From positions 1-5,876 of the forward strand of contig JAACDV010000082.1 of the NCBI GenBank assembly GCA_009936825.1: a stretch of 5,876 nucleotides of DNA, in the 5' to 3' direction. Positions 1 through 5,789 of this stretch are shown in pieces; position 1 is the first letter of the stretch; every line of letters starts with the position of its first letter. A program made the position numbers and the translations under genes. Origin of the DNA: Bacteroidota bacterium (GTDB lineage Bacteria > Pseudomonadota > Alphaproteobacteria > Puniceispirillales > Puniceispirillaceae). The notes beneath the pieces are model-generated. The model had not been told where the DNA came from, did not search any database, and saw only the letters and a program-made list of their open reading frames with translations.

Positions 1-66
1 GTGCTGGTGCTGGTGCTGGTGCTGGTGCTGGTGCTGGTGCTGGCGCTGGTGCTGGTGATGGTGCTG
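1..66. repeat. GTGCTG hexamer tandem repeat at the contig edge
   Basis: Eleven hexamer units: seven perfect GTGCTG copies (1-42), then GCGCTG (43-48), GTGCTG, GTGATG (55-60) and GTGCTG (61-66). In the glyA frame they read as alternating Val-Leu, which no serine hydroxymethyltransferase has at this place. In the third forward frame they read (Ala-Gly)n, and on the minus strand Pro-Ala repeats. The GCGCTG variant is synonymous in both of those frames but changes Val to Ala in the glyA frame. This suggests the repeat was coding in another frame somewhere else, or is an assembly artefact joined to glyA. Confidence 0.9.
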
Positions 67-774
67 GTCCGCAAGATTGCTGATGAGGTCGGAGCCTATC
101 TGATGGTTGATATGGCACATATCTCAGGGCTGGTTGCGGCTGGTGTCCATCCAAATCCGGTACCGCATGCGCATGTGGTAACCTCAACCACGCATAAAAC
201 GCTTCGTGCGGCGCGCGGCGGTATTATCCTGACGAACGATGAGGCGTTGGGAAAGAAATTCAATTCTGCGGTGTTCCCGGGGCTGCAGGGTGGCCCGCTT
301 ATGCACGCCATCGCTGGCAAGGCTGCCGGTTTTGGTGAGGCGTTGCGTCCTGAATTCCGGCGTTATACCCAGCAGGTTGTTGCCAATGCGCAAACCCTTT
401 CATCGACGCTGATTGAGCGCGGCCTTGATATTGTTTCTGGTGGTACCGACACGCATCTGGTGCTGGTTGATCTTCGCCCCAAGGGGCTGACCGGCGATAA
501 TTCTGAAGTGTCTTTGGAAAATGCCGGTGTAACCTGTAACAAGAACGGGGTTCCCTTTGATCCGCAACCGCCGATGATCACGTCAGGCGTGCGCTTGGGA
601 TCTCCTGCTGGTACCACGCGCGGTTTTGGCGAGGAAGAATTTACCAAGATTGGACATCTGATTGGTGACGTCCTTGATGGTCTTTCCAAAAATCCTGATA
701 ATAATCAAGCGGTTGAACAGCGTGTTCGTGAGCAGGTTCGTGAACTTTGTCGGGCTTTCCCAATCTATCAATAG
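1..774 (+). CDS. glyA: Serine hydroxymethyltransferase, C-terminal part only (5' end replaced by repeat)
   Basis: PLP enzyme that interconverts serine and glycine while loading the one-carbon unit onto tetrahydrofolate, in the cytoplasm. Convincing homology begins at Arg24 (base 70), equivalent to about residue 187 of the 417-residue E. coli enzyme, so roughly the first 186 residues are missing. Visible landmarks are VDMAH (Asp37 and His40, matching PLP-contacting Asp200 and His203), the Schiff-base lysine Lys66 in TSTTHK (E. coli Lys229), [15 protein letters not shown], and TSGVR with the substrate-carboxylate arginine Arg198. The C-terminus is complete (stop 772-774). Oddities: the usual TLRGPRGG after the lysine reads TLRAARGG, and the open frame upstream of base 70 is only the GTGCTG repeat, so the true start is not in this window. 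glyA directly upstream of nrdR is a common alphaproteobacterial arrangement. Family assignment is very secure. Confidence 0.95.
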   Translation: MLVLVLVLVLVLVLALVLVMVLVRKIADEVGAYLMVDMAHISGLVAAGVHPNPVPHAHVVTSTTHKTLRAARGGIILTNDEALGKKFNSAVFPGLQGGPLMHAIAGKAAGFGEALRPEFRRYTQQVVANAQTLSSTLIERGLDIVSGGTDTHLVLVDLRPKGLTGDNSEVSLENAGVTCNKNGVPFDPQPPMITSGVRLGSPAGTTRGFGEEEFTKIGHLIGDVLDGLSKNPDNNQAVEQRVREQVRELCRAFPIYQ

Positions 775-777
775 TGT
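762..777. promoter_or_regulatory. Candidate NrdR box 1 (distal), overlapping the glyA stop codon
   Basis: The core CTATCAATAG (765-774) followed by TGT matches the published NrdR box consensus acaCwAtATaTwGtgt at 12 of 16 positions, including the right flank. The mismatches are the two central core bases and two left-flank bases. It lies 31 bp, centre to centre, from the second box at 793-808, the spacing typical of NrdR box pairs. It contains the glyA stop codon (772-774). Confidence 0.5.
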
Positions 778-804
778 GTACACTCGCTTCATCGTCAATA
801 TATT
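777..804 (+). promoter_or_regulatory. Candidate nrdR-operon promoter between the NrdR boxes
   Basis: TGTACA (777-782) could act as a -35 (4 of 6 matches to TTGACA). It is followed by a 16-bp spacer and TATATT (799-804) as a -10 (5 of 6 matches to TATAAT). Transcription would start around 811, giving a very short leader before the nrdR ATG at 820. The -10 lies inside the proximal NrdR box, a layout expected for repression. Prediction by eye only. Confidence 0.35.
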
Positions 805-808
805 GCGT
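793..808. promoter_or_regulatory. Candidate NrdR box 2 (proximal), overlapping the -10
   Basis: The 10-bp perfect palindrome CAATATATTG (796-805) matches every position of the NrdR box core CwAtATaTwG; the flanks fit only partly (2 of 6). It ends 11 bp before the nrdR start codon. Together with box 1 it leaves a 15-bp spacer (778-792), so both boxes would sit on the same face of the helix about three turns apart. Confidence 0.6.
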
Positions 809-819
809 GGCTGAAGAGT

Positions 820-1272
820 ATGCTATGTCCGTTTTGTGGAAGTGAAGATACGCAGGTAAAAGACTCGCGTCCTGCCGAAGATGGGGCGGCCATCCGGCGG
901 CGGCGTTTGTGCGGCAGCTGCGAGGCTAGGTTTACCACGTTTGAGCGTGTTCAACTTCGTGAAATCACGATTGTGAAACGCAGCGGGCGCAGGTCGGTTT
1001 TCGAACGGGATAAACTGAACCGGTCATTTCAAATCGCGCTTCGCAAGCGGGATGTTGATCCCAATGAAGTGGCGCGTTCGATTAATGATATTGTTCGCCA
1101 GCTCGAAGGCTATTCCGAAGGGGATGTGCCCTCGCAGATTGTTGGTGAACTTGTGATGAAGGCTCTGGCCGACCTTGATCAGGTTGCCTATGTCCGGTTT
1201 GCCTCGGTCTATCGCAATTTTCGCGAAGCCAAAGATTTCGAAGCTTTCGTGGAGAAAGAGCTTGGCGAGTGA
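820..1272 (+). CDS. nrdR: Transcriptional repressor NrdR
   Basis: Nucleotide-sensing repressor that binds paired NrdR boxes and shuts off ribonucleotide reductase operons when dATP and related nucleotides are plentiful. The protein is 150 residues, the normal family length. The N-terminal zinc ribbon has Cys3-x2-Cys6 and Cys31-x2-Cys34, with the basic stretch IRRRR (25-29) just before the second cysteine pair. The ATP-cone spans about residues 49-139, starting at [18 protein letters not shown] and containing [14 protein letters not shown] and [12 protein letters not shown]. The start is fixed by the family's invariant beginning (M-x-CPFC); a modest GAAGAG lies a few bases upstream. It follows glyA and precedes ribD, a typical alphaproteobacterial order. 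The gap upstream carries two candidate NrdR boxes, suggesting autoregulation (inference). Nothing looks damaged. Confidence 0.97.
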   Translation: MLCPFCGSEDTQVKDSRPAEDGAAIRRRRLCGSCEARFTTFERVQLREITIVKRSGRRSVFERDKLNRSFQIALRKRDVDPNEVARSINDIVRQLEGYSEGDVPSQIVGELVMKALADLDQVAYVRFASVYRNFREAKDFEAFVEKELGE

Positions 1273-1333
1273 TCCGGATTTTGGTCCTGCTGCTAATCGT
1301 GACATAACAGCCCTTCATAACGGACTTGCTAAG

Positions 1334-2470
1334 ATGAAAAGTTCGACCGAGATGGCAACCGAGATAGATAGGCGCTGGATGCGCGTTGCCATCGCTGCGG
1401 CGCGGCAAGCCGAAGGGCGTACCGGCAGCAATCCACCGGTTGGCTGCGCAATCATTTCTACAGCCGGAAACCTGATCGCCGTTGGCCATACCGCGCGGCA
1501 AGGCCGGCCGCACGCCGAAACTGCTGCCTTGCAAATGGCGGGTGATGCCAGCCGCGGCGCTACCGCCTATGTGACGTTGGAGCCCTGTGCGCATACTGGC
1601 CAGACCGGGCCTTGCGCCGATGCCATAATTGCCGCCGGAATTGCCCGTGTTGTCATCGCCGTTCGTGACCCTGATCCCCGCGTGAACGGGCAGGGGATTG
1701 ACCGGTTGCGGGCAAGCGGCATTGTTGTTCAGACCGGGGTTGAGGCCTTGGCCGCGCACCGGGTGATGGCCGGATTCCTGATGCGAATGACGGCTGGCCG
1801 CCCGCTGATTACCTTAAAAACAGCAACATCGCTTGATGGGATGATTGCCTTGCATGACAGTGCTAAGCGCTGGATTACCGGCGCTGCCATGCGCCGCTAT
1901 ATCCATCTTCAGCGCAGCCGTGCAGACGGGCTATTATCGGCGATTGGAACGGTGCTGGCGGATGATCCTGAATTTACCTGCCGGATAGCCGGGCTGGAAG
2001 CCGACAGCCCGCACCGCTTCATTCTGGACAGCAATTTGCGCCTGCCAGCGAACGCCAAGCTATTGGAATCTGTGCCAGCGATAGGTCTGACGGTTTTTTG
2101 CCGTGAAGATGCTATGCCTGACCGGATCAAAGCCTTGCGCCAATCAGGGGTAGAGGTCTGCCCCACCGCGTCAGACAAAGGCGGCCACCTTGCGCTAGAG
2201 CCGGTAATGCGGGCCATTGCCGGGGCTGGGTGCGGCAATTTAATGGTCGAATCGGGCGGAAAACTAGCTGCCAGCCTATTGCAGACGGAACTGCCCGATC
2301 GCATCTTTTGGACACAAAGCACACATCTGATCGGCAGTGATGGAATTCCGGTGATTGGCAGCATGCAAATCGACGATTTGCCGCCAAAACCAGCCTTTAA
2401 TCTGGTGAGCCAAGGAAGTTTTGGCCCCGATCGTTTCATTATGCTGGAACGTGCGGCCCATATCGTCTAG
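1334..2470 (+). CDS. ribD: Bifunctional diaminohydroxyphosphoribosylaminopyrimidine deaminase / 5-amino-6-(5-phosphoribosylamino)uracil reductase
   Basis: Catalyses the second and third steps of riboflavin synthesis: zinc-dependent deamination, then NADPH-dependent reduction of the ribosyl chain. With the start at 1334 the protein has 378 residues, normal for RibD. The deaminase domain (about 10-150) shows SNPPVGCAI, zinc His60 and catalytic Glu62 in HAE, and zinc Cys85 and Cys94 in the PC...PC segment, with the same spacings as E. coli RibD. The reductase domain (about 155-378) shows TLKTATSLDG (Lys162, Asp168), KRWITG, GTVLADDP and a VESGG glycine turn. The usual LNxGF hinge between domains reads VMAGF (144-148), losing the common Asn. 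Start choice is uncertain: ATG 1352 (372 residues) fits the family equally well, and the frame stays open upstream into nrdR. Neither ATG has a strong Shine-Dalgarno. It lies 61 bases after nrdR and 35 before ribE. Confidence 0.95.
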   Translation: MKSSTEMATEIDRRWMRVAIAAARQAEGRTGSNPPVGCAIISTAGNLIAVGHTARQGRPHAETAALQMAGDASRGATAYVTLEPCAHTGQTGPCADAIIAAGIARVVIAVRDPDPRVNGQGIDRLRASGIVVQTGVEALAAHRVMAGFLMRMTAGRPLITLKTATSLDGMIALHDSAKRWITGAAMRRYIHLQRSRADGLLSAIGTVLADDPEFTCRIAGLEADSPHRFILDSNLRLPANAKLLESVPAIGLTVFCREDAMPDRIKALRQSGVEVCPTASDKGGHLALEPVMRAIAGAGCGNLMVESGGKLAASLLQTELPDRIFWTQSTHLIGSDGIPVIGSMQIDDLPPKPAFNLVSQGSFGPDRFIMLERAAHIV

Positions 2471-2505
2471 AACGACGCGATGTAACCGAAAGGCACCTTT
2501 TTTCA

Positions 2506-3105
2506 ATGTTCACAGGTATTGTCACCGCTATGGGGACCGTTCAGTCGGTCATCGATGAGGGCGACCGGGTGCTGCGGATTGGCGCAGAATGGGATTGCTC
2601 GGCAATTCCCATCGGCGCTTCCATCGCACATTCAGGCGTTTGTCTGACTGTTATATCGTGCGATAAGACCGGGTATGAGATTGCTGCCTCGGCGGAGACG
2701 ATGCGGGTGACCACACTTGGCGACTGGAAAATTGGCGATCAGGTTAATCTTGAGCGCGCGCTTTGTGTCGGGGATGAGCTTGGCGGTCATATTGTTTCGG
2801 GCCATGTTGACGGCATTGCCAGCGTTATCAGCGTTGAAGCGGTTGGGGATAGCCATTGCGTCTGGCTTCGCGCGCCTGATGCTCTGGCCCGCTTTGTGGC
2901 GCCCAAAGGCTCGGTAGCGCTTGACGGTGTCTCGCTAACGGTAAATGAAGTGAAGGAGAGTGATTTCAGCGTTAATGTTATCGCTCATACTTGGTCGGTT
3001 ACAACGCTTGGGCAGCGCGTCGCTGGTGAGCCTGTTAATATGGAAATTGATATGCTGGCGCGTTACGTTGCGCGGCTTGCCGAAAGTGGAGCTGATGAAA
3101 GTTGA
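2506..3105 (+). CDS. ribE: Riboflavin synthase, alpha subunit
   Basis: Final pathway step: dismutates two 6,7-dimethyl-8-ribityllumazine molecules to riboflavin plus the pyrimidine precursor. The 199-residue length is typical. It has the two internally repeated lumazine-binding barrels. The first (about 1-90) opens with the diagnostic MFTGIV and contains GVCLTV (44-49, including Cys46). The second (about 97-190) contains GGHIVSGHVDG (93-103, His100) and ALDGVSLTVNEV. Both repeats look intact. The start is fixed by MFTGI; GAAAGG at 2488-2493 could be its ribosome binding site, although 12 bases away is somewhat far. The last 11 bases overlap the start of ribBA. The same gene is called ribC in E. 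coli. Confidence 0.97.
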   Translation: MFTGIVTAMGTVQSVIDEGDRVLRIGAEWDCSAIPIGASIAHSGVCLTVISCDKTGYEIAASAETMRVTTLGDWKIGDQVNLERALCVGDELGGHIVSGHVDGIASVISVEAVGDSHCVWLRAPDALARFVAPKGSVALDGVSLTVNEVKESDFSVNVIAHTWSVTTLGQRVAGEPVNMEIDMLARYVARLAESGADES

Positions 3106-4249
3106 AGTAAGAGAAGGCAGCATTGGTCTGTCACCTATCGAAGATGTCATTGCCGATGCGAGGGCAGGCAAGCTGTTCATTCTGGTCGATGATGAAGATC
3201 GCGAAAATGAGGGTGATTTATGTATCATTGGTGAATGGGCCGATGCAGCCGCAATCAATTTCATGGCAAAATATGGGCGCGGGCTGATCTGTCTTGCCCT
3301 AACGCGCTCGCGGATTGAGGCGTTGGGACTGCCCTTGATGGAACGGCGCAATGAAAGTCGCCATCAAACCGCCTTTACCGTGTCTATTGAAGCGCGGGAG
3401 GGCGTGACCACCGGGATTTCTGCGACTGACCGCGCGCATACAATCCGCACGGCAATCAACCCGCAATGCTCGGAAAAAGACATTACCACCCCGGGGCATA
3501 TTTTCCCGCTGGTGGCCCGTGATGGCGGCACCTTGGTGCGGGCCGGCCATACCGAGGCGGTCATTGATATCGCGCGCGCCGCCGGTCATGAAAAGCCGTC
3601 AGGGGTGATCTGCGAGATCATGAAGGATGATGGCGAGATGGCGCGGCTTCCCGATCTGATCGGCTTCGCCCAGGAACATGATTTGAAAATTGGCTCGATT
3701 GCCGACTTAATTGCCTATCGTCGGAGCAGCGAGACTTTGGTGCAACGGGCAGTTGAAACGGGCATTACCGCGCGTATTGGCGGCGATTGGCGCTTGATGA
3801 TCTTTGAAAACACAATCTCAGGAGTTGAGCATATCGCCCTGATTAAAGGGAATATTTCAACGCCAGAGCCTGTTCTGGTTCGGATGCACAGGCTGGATAT
3901 GATGTCCGATGTGATAGGCGAGGTCTCGGAGCGTCGCACTGGGCGCGAACTTGATGCGGCGATGCAGACGATTGCCGACAAACAACGCGGCATTGTCGTG
4001 CTGCTCCGCGAATCGACGAACACCAGTCTTTCCGAGACTATCAGTGCAAAGTTAACCGGGGCAGTGGTTCATGATCCAACGCAGGGGTTGCGCGAATATG
4101 GTGTCGGCGCACAGATTTTGAACGAGCTTGGGGTGCACAAGATGATTCTGCTGTCGAATACGATGGCAAATGTAATCAGCCTTGACGGGTATGATCTTGA
4201 AATTGTGGGTAGGCAGTTGCTGAATGGCGATGCCCCCGAGGAGACGTAA
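3095..4249 (+). CDS. ribBA: 3,4-dihydroxy-2-butanone-4-phosphate synthase with degenerate GTP cyclohydrolase II-like C-terminal domain
   Basis: The N-terminal domain (about 10-210) makes the four-carbon precursor DHBP from ribulose 5-phosphate. It is intact: [11 protein letters not shown] (32-42, acidic Mg/substrate residues), [34 protein letters not shown] (His152) and GVICEIM (Glu174). The C-terminal domain (about 211-384) still aligns with GTP cyclohydrolase II (VRMH at 262-265, [15 protein letters not shown] near the end) but is broken as an enzyme. The three zinc cysteines are replaced by Asp268, Glu279 and Arg281, the QEGRGIGL motif is missing, and TNNPxK reads SNTMAN. Predicted activity is therefore DHBP synthase only, a known alphaproteobacterial pattern. 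The 384-residue protein starts at ATG 3095, inside the ribE end; GGAG at 3088-3091 is a close ribosome binding site. Its stop overlaps the ribH start in TAATG. Some annotations would use ribB. Confidence 0.93.
   Translation: MKVEVREGSIGLSPIEDVIADARAGKLFILVDDEDRENEGDLCIIGEWADAAAINFMAKYGRGLICLALTRSRIEALGLPLMERRNESRHQTAFTVSIEAREGVTTGISATDRAHTIRTAINPQCSEKDITTPGHIFPLVARDGGTLVRAGHTEAVIDIARAAGHEKPSGVICEIMKDDGEMARLPDLIGFAQEHDLKIGSIADLIAYRRSSETLVQRAVETGITARIGGDWRLMIFENTISGVEHIALIKGNISTPEPVLVRMHRLDMMSDVIGEVSERRTGRELDAAMQTIADKQRGIVVLLRESTNTSLSETISAKLTGAVVHDPTQGLREYGVGAQILNELGVHKMILLSNTMANVISLDGYDLEIVGRQLLNGDAPEET
4239..4243 (+). promoter_or_regulatory. Ribosome binding site of ribH
   Basis: AGGAG lies five bases before the ribH ATG at 4249, the strongest Shine-Dalgarno in the operon. 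It sits inside the last codons of ribBA and favours independent, efficient RibH translation, which suits an enzyme that forms large multimers. It supports ATG 4249 as the start. Confidence 0.75.
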
Positions 4250-4686
4250 TGAGCGGACATTTTCTGATCATTGAGGCGCGCTTTTACGAAAAGCTAGCCG
4301 ATGCACAGGTAGACGGGGCCGAGCGCGCGCTAAAGGCCGCTGGAGCCAGCTGGGAGCGGATTAGCGTTCCGGGCGCGCTGGAAATTCCGGCTGCCATTGC
4401 ATTTGCTGAAAGCGGAACGCGGCATTATGACGGATATATCGCGATTGGGTGTGTGATTCGTGGAGAGACCACACATTATGACATTGTTTGCACCCAGTCT
4501 GCCCGCGCGCTAATGGATTTGTCGGTGGCGGATAATCTTGTCATTGGTAACGGAATTTTAACGGTTGAAAACGAAGATCAGGCATGGGACCGCGCCGATC
4601 ATACCCGAAAAGATAAGGGTGGCGGGGCCGCTCAGGCAGCATTGGAAATGGCGCAGTTGAAAAAAGCGATGGCCCTTGATGACTGA
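4249..4686 (+). CDS. ribH: 6,7-dimethyl-8-ribityllumazine synthase
   Basis: Condenses 5-amino-6-ribitylaminouracil with DHBP, the product of RibBA next door, to give lumazine, the substrate of RibE. The family forms pentamers or 60-mers. The 145-residue protein is of normal length. Landmarks are IIEARFY near the N-terminus (Phe12 expected to stack on the pyrimidine), [10 protein letters not shown] (40-49), the signature [15 protein letters not shown] (67-81) with the catalytic-type His76, GNGILTVEN, and [13 protein letters not shown] with phosphate-contacting character. The start overlaps the ribBA stop by one base (TAATG), with a good AGGAG upstream. The end overlaps nusB by eight bases. Nothing suggests damage. 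It belongs to the housekeeping RibH type found in rib operons. Confidence 0.97.
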   Translation: MSGHFLIIEARFYEKLADAQVDGAERALKAAGASWERISVPGALEIPAAIAFAESGTRHYDGYIAIGCVIRGETTHYDIVCTQSARALMDLSVADNLVIGNGILTVENEDQAWDRADHTRKDKGGGAAQAALEMAQLKKAMALDD

Positions 4687-5185
4687 TGCCAAGGCACCTT
4701 TGAAAGCTGTTCCTGTCCGGCGAAGATCTGCTGCTAGGCTTGCCGCCGTGCAGCTTGCCTATCAGGGTCAGATGTCGGGGCAAAGCCTCACCGAATTTAT
4801 GCCGGTGTTCCTTCAGCACTATGTTGACGATATTAAAAAATCATTTCGTGTCAAAGATTTGGACGGGGAACATCTCTCAGCACTTGCGGCAGGTGTTGAG
4901 ACTGGACGGGCTGTTCTGGATGAACAGCTAGCCCCCTGTCTGGCTGATGGCTGGACCTTGGACCGGTTGACCGGAATTGACCTTGCGATTCTGCGGTCCG
5001 GCGCGTGTGAGTTAACCAGCATGCCGCATCTTCCGGCGCGCGCGGTTGTCAGTGAATATACCGCGCTGGCTGACGCTTGCGGATGCGATGTTGGGTTTAT
5101 CAACGCGGTGCTTGATCGGTTGGCAAGAAGCGCGCGAACCGTCGAAATGTCAAATACCAGTTCCCGGGCCAATTCTCGGGCCTAG
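4679..5185 (+). CDS. nusB: Transcription antitermination factor NusB
   Basis: Binds boxA RNA together with ribosomal protein S10 (NusE) and helps RNA polymerase read through rRNA operons. The 168-residue, mainly helical protein begins its conserved core at [16 protein letters not shown], where the arginine-rich helix is the usual RNA-contacting end. It continues through [39 protein letters not shown] and the C-terminal helix [18 protein letters not shown] 4679 is chosen; it overlaps ribH by eight bases with no clear Shine-Dalgarno, suggesting translational coupling. A TTG one codon earlier is less likely. The last residues beyond the core (about 154-168) are a non-conserved tail ending in two copies of Ser-Arg-Ala. 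NusB after ribH is a widespread bacterial arrangement. Confidence 0.95.
   Translation: MTDAKAPLKAVPVRRRSAARLAAVQLAYQGQMSGQSLTEFMPVFLQHYVDDIKKSFRVKDLDGEHLSALAAGVETGRAVLDEQLAPCLADGWTLDRLTGIDLAILRSGACELTSMPHLPARAVVSEYTALADACGCDVGFINAVLDRLARSARTVEMSNTSSRANSRA
5162..5185 (+). repeat. Two-copy 12-bp tandem repeat forming the nusB tail and stop
   Basis: TCCCGGGCCAAT (5162-5173) is followed by TCTCGGGCCTAG (5174-5185); 9 of 12 bases match. In frame the copies read Ser-Arg-Ala-Asn and Ser-Arg-Ala-stop, so the stop codon lies at the position of the first copy's Asn codon. Probably a slippage duplication in a non-conserved tail. Confidence 0.7.
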
Positions 5186-5236
5186 AGACCAACTTAACCT
5201 ACTATAAGCCAATAAAAGCTTGCCTACATGGCTGGT
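5186..5236. other. Short convergent gap without a convincing terminator
   Basis: These 51 bases lie between the ends of nusB (+) and bamE (-). The only hairpin seen is AGCCA (5207-5211) with TGGCT (5229-5233), a 5-bp stem with a 17-base loop and no U-tract on either side. It is too weak to call a terminator. Termination may be Rho-dependent, or the two transcripts may overlap. Confidence 0.5.
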
Positions 5237-5725
5237 TTATTCTCCTCTGCGTCGCAGCGTTGAGAACATCTGTTCGGCAACCGAATAGGTATCGCCCGGT
5301 GTTGGGGTTTTCTGATCCAGATGCGCGATGACATTTCCTGTTGTCTCGTCGCGAATTTCAACGTCGGTTACAATATTGTCGTCATCAAAAGTGATTGCCA
5401 CAATTGTGCGCGACGTTATCTGCTTTCTTCCAGCAGCAGGTTCGACCATTATCTCGCTGACATAATAGATTTTTCCGGAACCGAAGGCTCCCTCAAAGCT
5501 GGCCCGCCCCAGCGTTGATTCAAGATCAAAACGCGTTGTCTCACCTGGCTTGATCAGGTCCAGCTCAGCCGCCTCAATAGTGTGGCCATGCGATGATATA
5601 CGCTCCCCGCAGCCGCCAAGCGCCAGCATGATAAAGAATGTCGCAAGCCACTTGGAATGCCGACCGACATTTGATCCGGCATTCGATCCAACATTCAATA
5701 ATGCGTCAAACAAGCCTCTGGTCAT
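5237..5725 (-). CDS. bamE: Outer membrane assembly lipoprotein, BamE/SmpA/OmlA family
   Basis: Predicted small outer-membrane lipoprotein accessory to the BAM complex that inserts beta-barrel proteins. In the 162-residue precursor, a hydrophobic segment WLATFFIMLALGG (26-38) leads to a lipobox ending at Cys39; residue +2 is Gly rather than Asp, which fits outer-membrane sorting. The mature part shows the BamE pattern: an IKPGETTRFDLESTLGRAS helix (58 onward), a strand with IYYVSEIMVEP, then TIVAITFDDDNIVTDVEIRD and a conserved-looking alphaproteobacterial tail TPTPGDTYSVAEQMFSTL. Start ATG 5725-5723 is supported by AGGAAG at 5732-5737. The n-region before the hydrophobic core is unusually long (25 residues), with a Ser-Asn-Val/Ala-Gly repeat. 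It is convergent with nusB. Family assignment is good although similarity to E. coli BamE is low; the symbol is by family. Confidence 0.85.
   Translation of the reverse strand: MTRGLFDALLNVGSNAGSNVGRHSKWLATFFIMLALGGCGERISSHGHTIEAAELDLIKPGETTRFDLESTLGRASFEGAFGSGKIYYVSEIMVEPAAGRKQITSRTIVAITFDDDNIVTDVEIRDETTGNVIAHLDQKTPTPGDTYSVAEQMFSTLRRRGE
5666..5701 (-). repeat. Three-copy degenerate 12-bp repeat in the bamE signal-peptide n-region
   Basis: On the + strand the units are GACATTTGATCC (5666-5677), GGCATTCGATCC (5678-5689) and AACATTCAATAA (5690-5701). Translated on the minus strand they give LeuAsnVal/Ala-Gly-type repeats (NVG, SNAG, SNVG). The expansion lengthens the region before the hydrophobic core without breaking the frame. 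Confidence 0.75.
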
Positions 5726-5731
5726 TATGAT

Positions 5732-5737
5732 CTTCCT
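5732..5737 (-). promoter_or_regulatory. Ribosome binding site of bamE
   Basis: CTTCCT on the + strand reads AGGAAG on the minus strand, six bases before the ATG at 5725-5723. Well placed, it supports this start even though the resulting signal-peptide n-region is unusually long. Confidence 0.7.
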
Positions 5738-5759
5738 GCATTATTAGTTCGGTTTGATA

Positions 5760-5789
5760 AGTGTACCATTCAAAGCGAAGCGCCGCCAA
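5760..5789 (-). promoter_or_regulatory. Candidate bamE promoter
   Basis: Read on the minus strand, TTGGCG (5789-5784) could be a -35 and TACACT (5765-5760) a -10, separated by 18 bp, each matching 4 of 6 consensus bases. Transcription would start near 5753, giving a leader of roughly 28 bases that contains the ribosome binding site. Prediction by eye only. Confidence 0.3.

Noticed and set aside
776..783. GTGTACAC 8-bp palindrome as a third operator
   Set aside because: It does not match the NrdR core, lies mostly in the spacer between the two boxes, and 8-bp palindromes are common by chance. Part of it is used in the candidate -35.
1273..1333. Possible FMN riboswitch before ribD
   Set aside because: The 61-base nrdR-ribD gap is far too short for the roughly 120-base RFN element and lacks its conserved segments. 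The 35-base ribD-ribE gap (2471-2505) is shorter still.
1082..1759. 225-residue open frame on the minus strand opposite nrdR/ribD
   Set aside because: It spans the ends of two well-supported genes in antisense, has no recognisable domain, and is explained as a shadow of their codon bias. The other antisense frames in the window are rejected for the same reason.
1921..1980. RibD reductase motif reading LLSAIGTVLADDP instead of VGIGTVLADDP
   Set aside because: E. coli RibD also deviates here (SSATVLADDP), so this is ordinary family variation.
2488..2503. Small hairpin plus six T's before ribE as an attenuator
   Set aside because: Only AAAG/CTTT can pair around a 4-base loop, too weak for a terminator. 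The T-run lies between a plausible ribosome binding site and the ribE start.
5165..5184. CCCG...CGGG hairpin at the nusB end as a terminator
   Set aside because: A four-base-pair stem inside the coding sequence with no following T-run; better explained by the 12-bp tandem repeat.
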